Source of the DNA: an uncultured bacterium
GTDB lineage: Bacteria; Bacillota; Clostridia; Lachnospirales; Lachnospiraceae
Assembly (NCBI GenBank): GCA_947643145.1
Contig: CANRVD010000001.1
Span: 107,961-171,960, forward strand
DNA length: 64,000 nt
Direction: 5' to 3'
Part shown: in pieces, positions 57,962-64,000 of the stretch
Numbering within the stretch: position 1 is the stretch's first letter
Layout: each line of letters opens with the position of its first letter
Translations under genes and position numbers: made by a program
The notes under the pieces: model-generated
Database searches by the model: none
What the model was told of the DNA's origin: nothing
What the model saw: only the letters and a program-made list of their open reading frames with translations

Positions 57962-60607
57962 TTAATTTCCAAGTGCGTTTAACTCTTCTGTCACTTTCTC
58001 CATCATACTTTCATACTTTGCCAACTTTTCTTTCTCTTCCGCAATTTTAGCCTCTGGTGCCTTGCTCATGAATTTCTCATTATTCAGCATACCATTTACT
58101 CGTTTCAGCTCTCCTTCTAAACGCATTTTCTCTTTTGTCAAACGTTCCTTTTCTTTCTCAAAGTCAATCAAATCTGCAAGAGGCATATAGATGGTTGCCT
58201 TATCAATCACCACCGATACAGCATTATCTTCAATTCCTGACTTGTCCATCTGTACTGCTACCTCGGAGGCAGAAATCATATGCTGGTAAGAGCCTGCTAA
58301 ATTCTTTAAAATCTGACAGGTACTGTCATCATCCGCTACCAGATATACCTTTGCCTTGCGGGACGGTGCAACATTCATCTCCGTACGTGAATTTCTAATT
58401 CCACGAATCAGATTTTTCATTAATTCTGCCTTCTGCTCTGCCTCCTCATGTTTTCTGCTGCTGTCATATTCCGGCCAGTTAGAAATCATAATCGACTTCT
58501 CCTCTGACTGCAAAGTACAAAAGATTTCTTCTGTAATAAACGGCATATACGGATGAAGCAGTTTTAGGGAATCAATCAGTACTGTTTTCAAAGTCCAGAA
58601 CGCTGCATTTGCAGACTCCTTATTCTCCTCTTTCTTAAAGAGCCTTGGTTTTACAAGCTCAATATACCAGTCGCAGAACTCCGTCCAGATAAAATCATAA
58701 ATCTTCTGAACAGCAATTCCCAGCTCGTATTTCTCCATATTTTCCGTTACTTCTTTTGCCAAAGTATTGACTGCCGACAAAATCCACTGGTCAATCACTT
58801 CCAGTTCTCCATCTGCAGGTTTAATAATTTCAGCATCCCCCAAATGCATCATAATAAAACGGGAAGCATTCCATACTTTGTTCGCAAAGTTGCGGCTTGC
58901 CTCAACACGTTCCCAGTAAAAACGCATATCATTTCCCGGTGCATTTCCAGTTACCAAAGTAAAACGCAGCGCATCTGCACCATATTTATCAATTACCTCA
59001 AGTGGGTCGATTCCATTTCCTAACGACTTGCTCATTTTACGTCCCTGCGAATCACGTACCAGCCCATGAATCAGAACGGTATCAAACGGTACTGTTCCTG
59101 TCTGCTCCAAACCGGAAAACATCATTCGCATAACCCAAAAAGGAATAATGTCATAACCGGTTACCAAAGTACTGGTTGGATAAAAATAGTCCATTTCTTC
59201 CGTCTTCTCCGGCCAGCCAAGTGTTGAAAAAGGCCAAAGAGCAGAAGAAAACCAGGTATCTAAGGTATCCTCATCCTGACGCATCGGCTTGCCGCATTTT
59301 GGACAGACAGCAGTCTCTTCTTTTGTTACCACCATCTCCTCGCAGTCATCGCAATAGAATGCCGGAATCTGATGTCCCCACCAGAGCTGTCTGGAAATAC
59401 ACCAGTCACGGATATTTTCCAGCCAGTGAAAATACGTTTTCTCAAAATGTTTTGGTACAAACTTTGTATCGCCAGCCTTTACTGCATCAATCGCCGGACC
59501 GGCCAAAGGCTTCATTTTCACAAACCACTGCTTTGAAACACGTGGTTCAACAGTAGTGCCACACCGGTAGCACGTACCAACATTGTGGTCATGCGGCTCC
59601 ACTTTCAAAAGAGCACCTTCCGCTTCCAAATCCGCAACAACTGCCTTACGCGCTTCATAGCGGTCCATTCCTGCATACTTTGGATAATCGTCTACAATCT
59701 TAGCATCTTCTGTCAGAACATTGATGATTTCTAAATTATGGCGAAGCCCAACCTCAAAATCGTTCGGATCATGAGCCGGTGTAATTTTAACAACACCGGT
59801 ACCAAATTCCATATCAACGTAATCATCTGCAACAATCGGAATCTGGCGGTGAACCAGCGGCAAATCAAGCATCTTTCCAATCATATCCTTATAACGCTCA
59901 TCTGCTGGATTGACAGCAACTGCTGTATCGCCGAGAAGCGTCTCCGGACGTGTCGTTGCCAAATCAATATATCCGGTACCATCCGTTGTCTTATAACGCA
60001 GATGCCAGAAAGAACCTGCCTGGTCTTCATATTCTACCTCAGCATCCGAAATAGAAGTCAGACACTTCGGACACCAGTTGATAATGCGCTCCCCACGGTA
60101 AATCAAATCTTTGTTATATAATTTGACAAAGACTTCCTTGACTGCCCTGCTGCAGCCCTCATCCATCGTAAAACGTTCCCTGTCCCAGTCACAGGAAGAG
60201 CCGATTTTCTTTAACTGCTCAACAATACGTCCACCATACTGCTTCTTCCAGTCCCATACGCGTTCCAAAAACTTCTCACGCCCAAGCTCCTCTTTGGAAA
60301 GCCCTTCCTCCTTTAACTTTTCTACCACTCTTGCTTCCGTAGCAATAGAGGCATGGTCTGTTCCCGGTACCCAAAGAGCTTCATATCCCTGCATTCTTTT
60401 AAAACGAATCAAAATGTCCTGCAGGGTATTGTCCAGTGCATGTCCCATATGAAGCTGCCCTGTAATATTAGGAGGCGGCATGACAATTGTAAATGGCTTT
60501 TTGTCACGGTCAACCTCTGCATGAAAATATTTCTTTTCCTGCCATGTGTCATATGTCCTTTTTTCAATGTCGGCAGGATTATAGTTTTTCTCTAACTCTT
60601 TTGCCAT
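57962..60607 (-). CDS. valS: valyl-tRNA synthetase
   Basis: PPPNITGQLHMGHALDNTLQD, GTDHASIATE, KMSKSLGNGIDPLEVI. Confidence 0.96.
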   Translation of the reverse strand: MAKELEKNYNPADIEKRTYDTWQEKKYFHAEVDRDKKPFTIVMPPPNITGQLHMGHALDNTLQDILIRFKRMQGYEALWVPGTDHASIATEARVVEKLKEEGLSKEELGREKFLERVWDWKKQYGGRIVEQLKKIGSSCDWDRERFTMDEGCSRAVKEVFVKLYNKDLIYRGERIINWCPKCLTSISDAEVEYEDQAGSFWHLRYKTTDGTGYIDLATTRPETLLGDTAVAVNPADERYKDMIGKMLDLPLVHRQIPIVADDYVDMEFGTGVVKITPAHDPNDFEVGLRHNLEIINVLTEDAKIVDDYPKYAGMDRYEARKAVVADLEAEGALLKVEPHDHNVGTCYRCGTTVEPRVSKQWFVKMKPLAGPAIDAVKAGDTKFVPKHFEKTYFHWLENIRDWCISRQLWWGHQIPAFYCDDCEEMVVTKEETAVCPKCGKPMRQDEDTLDTWFSSALWPFSTLGWPEKTEEMDYFYPTSTLVTGYDIIPFWVMRMMFSGLEQTGTVPFDTVLIHGLVRDSQGRKMSKSLGNGIDPLEVIDKYGADALRFTLVTGNAPGNDMRFYWERVEASRNFANKVWNASRFIMMHLGDAEIIKPADGELEVIDQWILSAVNTLAKEVTENMEKYELGIAVQKIYDFIWTEFCDWYIELVKPRLFKKEENKESANAAFWTLKTVLIDSLKLLHPYMPFITEEIFCTLQSEEKSIMISNWPEYDSSRKHEEAEQKAELMKNLIRGIRNSRTEMNVAPSRKAKVYLVADDDSTCQILKNLAGSYQHMISASEVAVQMDKSGIEDNAVSVVIDKATIYMPLADLIDFEKEKERLTKEKMRLEGELKRVNGMLNNEKFMSKAPEAKIAEEKEKLAKYESMMEKVTEELNALGN

Positions 60608-60690
60608 AATACCTCATCCTTTCTTCCTGTCAAAAATGCTAAAGCATCTTTATTATTACATTACTACATTATGAGCAATTTCCTATCCTA

Positions 60691-60722
60691 CAAAAAGGCC
60701 CTTTGCCATAGGACAAAGGGCG
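60691..60722 (-). terminator. Rho-independent terminator of infC-rpmI-rplT operon
   Basis: GCCCTTTGtcctatggCAAAGGGCCTTTTTG on minus strand. Confidence 0.85.
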
Positions 60723-60733
60723 CGTATAAGTTA

Positions 60734-60825
60734 TATTATAGAAAGCAAAAGCGGCTTTCTATAATTGATTAGCGGCACAAAAAACGTGCCTTTTATCGAA
60801 AACTGCGTTGCAATTTTCGATAAGT
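60734..60825 (-). repeat. triple-hairpin repeat (family D), copy 2, in rplT 3' UTR
   Basis: ATCGAAAATTGCAACGCAGTTTTCGAT, GGCACgttttttGTGCC, TATAGAAAGCcgcttttGCTTTCTATA in series. Confidence 0.75.
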
Positions 60826-60829
60826 TATA

Positions 60830-61189
60830 TTAAGCTGCAAGCTTAGACTTGGCAACCTCTACTAATGCTGCGAATCCTTCCGGATCGCTGATTGCCATCT
60901 CAGAAAGCATCTTTCTGTTGATATCAATTTCTGCCAGCTTTAATCCGTACATAAACTTGCTGTAGGAAAGTCCATTCAAACGGGCTGCTGCATTAATACG
61001 AGCAATCCATAACCTTCTAAACTGTCTCTTTCTTTCCTTTCTTCCGGCAAAGGAAGAAGCCAGTGCTCTCATAACGGACTGTTTAGCTACTCTATACTGC
61101 TTAGACCTTGCTCCTCTATAACCTTTTGCAAGCTTTAAAACTCTATTATGTTTCTTCTTTGCATTTAAACCGCCTTTAATACGTGCCAT
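60830..61189 (-). CDS. rplT: 50S ribosomal protein L20
   Basis: [37 protein letters not shown]. Confidence 0.97.
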   Translation of the reverse strand: MARIKGGLNAKKKHNRVLKLAKGYRGARSKQYRVAKQSVMRALASSFAGRKERKRQFRRLWIARINAAARLNGLSYSKFMYGLKLAEIDINRKMLSEMAISDPEGFAALVEVAKSKLAA

Positions 61190-61207
61190 CTTTACTTTCC
61201 TCCTTTA

Positions 61208-61405
61208 TTATTTATACGGAATTAACTTCCTTGCCACCTTTACATTTGTAGCATCCATCTCTCTCTGCTTTCTCAGATTTCTCTTTCTCTTGGCAGATTT
61301 CTTATTTAAGATGTGGCTCTTATTTGCCTTCATTCTTACAATCTTACCTGTTCCTGTAACCTTATAACGCTTTGCTGCTGCACGTTTCGTTTTCAATTTT
61401 GGCAT
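61208..61405 (-). CDS. rpmI: 50S ribosomal protein L35
   Basis: [33 protein letters not shown]. Confidence 0.97.
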   Translation of the reverse strand: MPKLKTKRAAAKRYKVTGTGKIVRMKANKSHILNKKSAKRKRNLRKQREMDATNVKVARKLIPYK

Positions 61406-61492
61406 AATTTTACTTCCTCCTTAATGTTTTGTTTATTTATCAGGAATTAATATCCTTCTGAAAGACTTGCCTGACCCGCAGGCAAAACTTTG

Positions 61493-61999
61493 CTAGCGCT
61501 TTTCTGATAAGAACATTACCATGCTTCTGCCTTCCATTTTCGGCGGCTTATCCACTACGGCAATATCCTCTAACTTCTCATAGAAGCTGTCTAAAATCTG
61601 CTTCGTATAGTTTACATGAGCCATTTCACGGCCACGAAAACGAAGCGTTACCTTTACCTTGTCACCCTTCTGGATAAACTTTCTCGCCTGATTTGCTTTT
61701 GTGTTCAAATCATTTGTATCAATATTTGGAGAAAGGCGTACTTCCTTAACTTCCATTGTTCTTTGCTTTTTCTTTGCCTCTTTTTCTTTACGGGCAAGCT
61801 CATAACGGTATTTTCCATAATCAATAATTTTACAAACCGGCGGCTTTGCTGTCGGAGCTATCTTTACCAAATCAAGCTCTGCCTCCCTCGCAAGCTTCAT
61901 AGCCTCCTTTGCCGACATAATACCTAACTGCTCACCATCCTGTCCAATCACCCGGACCTCTTTGTCCCTAATCCTCTCATTAATCATTAACTCGCTAAT
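61493..61999 (-). CDS. infC: translation initiation factor IF-3; probable ATT start at 61999 (ISELMINERIRD)
   Basis: MINERIRDKEVRVIGQDGEQLGIMS; GGAGGT 8 nt before ATT codon. Confidence 0.93.
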   Translation of the reverse strand: MSELMINERIRDKEVRVIGQDGEQLGIMSAKEAMKLAREAELDLVKIAPTAKPPVCKIIDYGKYRYELARKEKEAKKKQRTMEVKEVRLSPNIDTNDLNTKANQARKFIQKGDKVKVTLRFRGREMAHVNYTKQILDSFYEKLEDIAVVDKPPKMEGRSMVMFLSEKR

Positions 62000-62009
62000 G
62001 GTAGTACAC

Positions 62010-62200
62010 CTCCAAATTTTGATTTCATTTTTTACACTCCTATCACATAAAAAAACGCGGAGTACAAGGGTATCCACGTTTTTCGGAATTCATTATATAA
62101 AAAGACCGTTCTTACCAAGAAAACCCGAGTCACAAATCTGTGCTAAGGTGAGAGTGGATATCCTCTACTTTGTCTGTCTGTTTAAACAGCAATTAATATA
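62010..62200 (-). promoter_or_regulatory. structured ribosomal-protein (L20-type) leader with attenuator upstream of infC
   Basis: Terminator hairpin AACGTGGA...TCCGCGTTTTTTT (62049-62083) 5' of infC, preceded by additional complementary segments; infC-rpmI-rplT leaders are known L20 autoregulatory targets in Firmicutes. Confidence 0.65.
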
Positions 62201-62392
62201 ATACCGCATCCCTGCCGCAATGTCAAGCATTTTTTCCTTGAATCAATTTCAACTTATTGCCAATTGAAGAATAAGAGTAATATTCTAAAAACACATAGGT
62301 ACTTGACCCGCGCACAATCGCCAAGTGCAAGCAAGCTTACGTTTGGCTTGTTGCGTACGCGAGAATAAACGCGGTGTTTGTTCACAATTTAT

Positions 62393-62863
62393 TCACTCAT
62401 GCGTTTGTCCTGATAGCTTATCAGAAAATCTTTCATAAAGTTTACGCATGTCATCGCAATAGCTCCTGTCACATCTATAATACTGTCCGTCAATTACAAT
62501 ATTCTTAAACAGCACCAGCCAGCTTTCATTATTATTTTCATAATATATATCTATAGCAAAGACGAAACCATCCCGGTTCGGATTTAACCTTTTCTTTAAT
62601 TTCATTGAATCCAGTATGTCAGTAAACTCTTTAATATCTCCGTCTTCCGTCAACGTGAGACACTTATCGTTTCGCCATATTTCAACTTTAGTTATATTGT
62701 CAAAATCAATAATGTCCGCCACATATATAGTTCTGTTTCTCCATATAAAAAAGGATACACAAAGAACAACAGCAACGATAATACATAACCAACCCAATTT
62801 TTTGTTCATGATACAGCCCTCCACTGACCTTTCTATTAAAACTGTTCCGCAGTATCTAAGCAC
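62393..62863 (-). CDS. hypothetical single-TM protein
   Basis: N-terminal TM LGWLCIIVAVVLCVSFFIW; likely start MNKKLGWL inside the ORF. Confidence 0.6.
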   Translation of the reverse strand: MLRYCGTVLIERSVEGCIMNKKLGWLCIIVAVVLCVSFFIWRNRTIYVADIIDFDNITKVEIWRNDKCLTLTEDGDIKEFTDILDSMKLKKRLNPNRDGFVFAIDIYYENNNESWLVLFKNIVIDGQYYRCDRSYCDDMRKLYERFSDKLSGQTHE

Positions 62864-63113
62864 CTGTTTAATATCTCATTCCTGTAATCTACACGCCCCA
62901 ATTTGCATGATATTCACCCCGTATTTAGCCAACGCAGCCCACAACGCCTCCCTCATATTGCGCAAATCTCCTGCAAATCATGGCGCATATCTTACAGAAA
63001 GCAGATGCTAAACAGGCTCTAATATTTCGAAATGGAATACGTCCATACACTGGTAAATGATATATAACTATTGAAAAAACAAAACATTTTGAAACGTAAT
63101 ATGACCCGATAGC

Positions 63114-64000
63114 TTATTCAGGATGATTTTGCCGTATTTCTTCTGCGGTACGGTACTGTTCCACAATTTTTAAAAGTATTTCTTTATTTTCTGGATTCTC
63201 CTGTAAAAGCCCATCAATGCTTTCTACAAATTCCTTTTTAACTGTTTCGTTATATTCAATACGCTCCCTGAGAAGCTGTCTCTGCGTATTCAGTTTATGG
63301 CGGATTTCGACCATTTCACGGTTATCCAGAATAGCAGGCACCTGGCTAATCCATATTTCTGCCTCTTTTAATTCCTGCCCTTTCAGTATTGCAATGAGTT
63401 CTTCGCAATAGTAATTTAACTGCTCTGTATTTTCCCGGAACCTGCGCTCATACTCTTTCGCCTTTACATATTCATTCCAGTACTGCTCAAACTGTGCCGC
63501 ATTTACTACACTGTACTTCTGTCTGTTATAGTCTAACAGATTCAGGTTGTTGACACATTTGATTTTCACCCGGTTTAACAGCCCGATGGCTTTATCCATC
63601 TTGCGGTCTGCCAGTGCCATATCATGACGGTTCTTATTGGATTCTGCAAAAATCACCGTAGCTGAAACGGCTGCTAACAATATTGTCCCAAGATATGGAA
63701 ACGTCATATCTACCGCCATTGCATAATATACCACAACAAAAAGGACAAACAATGAAAAAATCAAAAGCACCAGTATCTTTGCCATCCCCTTCAGGGAATT
63801 CTGCTTTTCAATAATCTCCTGCTTTTCCTTCCGCAGCTTTTTCTTCTCCTCATGGAGCTTTTCCAAATCCCCGTCGATTGCCTTTTGGTACGCCTCTGCT
63901 TCATACATTTTTTTAATTTCATCCACCAGCTCATTTTCATATGGCTCGAACCGCCGAATAATTACATCCGAAATTTGAAGATTCCGGTTTTTATACTGAT
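63114..64000 (-). CDS. hypothetical coiled-coil membrane protein, truncated by right window edge
   Basis: ORF called from a GTG at 63926, but the same frame stays open to the edge (QYKNRNLQISDVIIRRFEPYENEL|VDEIKKMYEAEAYQKAIDGDLEKLHEEKK). Confidence 0.6.
   Translation of the reverse strand, partial: QYKNRNLQISDVIIRRFEPYENELVDEIKKMYEAEAYQKAIDGDLEKLHEEKKKLRKEKQEIIEKQNSLKGMAKILVLLIFSLFVLFVVVYYAMAVDMTFPYLGTILLAAVSATVIFAESNKNRHDMALADRKMDKAIGLLNRVKIKCVNNLNLLDYNRQKYSVVNAAQFEQYWNEYVKAKEYERRFRENTEQLNYYCEELIAILKGQELKEAEIWISQVPAILDNREMVEIRHKLNTQRQLLRERIEYNETVKKEFVESIDGLLQENPENKEILLKIVEQYRTAEEIRQNHPE

Overview
The window is a low-to-mid GC Firmicutes chromosome segment, probably Lachnospiraceae/Clostridia. 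This is inferred from gene content (IreB, DUF1292, DUF3881, an alpha/beta SASP-like protein, HydF, a high-Cys/Gly small protein). Most of it is dense housekeeping DNA on the minus strand: RNase J, RuvX, MtaB, ThiI, cysteine desulfurase, RsmE, YgiQ, RarA, HydF, ProA, PurA/B/F, AroC, TrpS, CysS, ValS and infC-rpmI-rplT. There is a membrane-lipid cluster (Psd, PssA, flippase-like, PAP2), a signalling/regulatory block (hybrid histidine kinase, receivers, HD-GYP, AraC) and several uncharacterised small genes. I saw no rRNA, tRNA, CRISPR array, prophage or transposase. The most unusual content is intergenic. There are several families of multi-copy, highly structured repeats. One family ends in a shared GCAGAAATGAGG Shine-Dalgarno segment just upstream of unrelated genes and carries a covarying possible pseudoknot (loop CTGCRCTG with CAGYGCAG next to the SD). 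Another is a ~93-nt double-hairpin element in 3 copies with a compensatory base-pair change, each copy abutting a stop codon. Two MITE-like palindromes of about 220 and 270 bp are also present. All calls are from reading the sequence and the supplied ORF translations; no database search was run.
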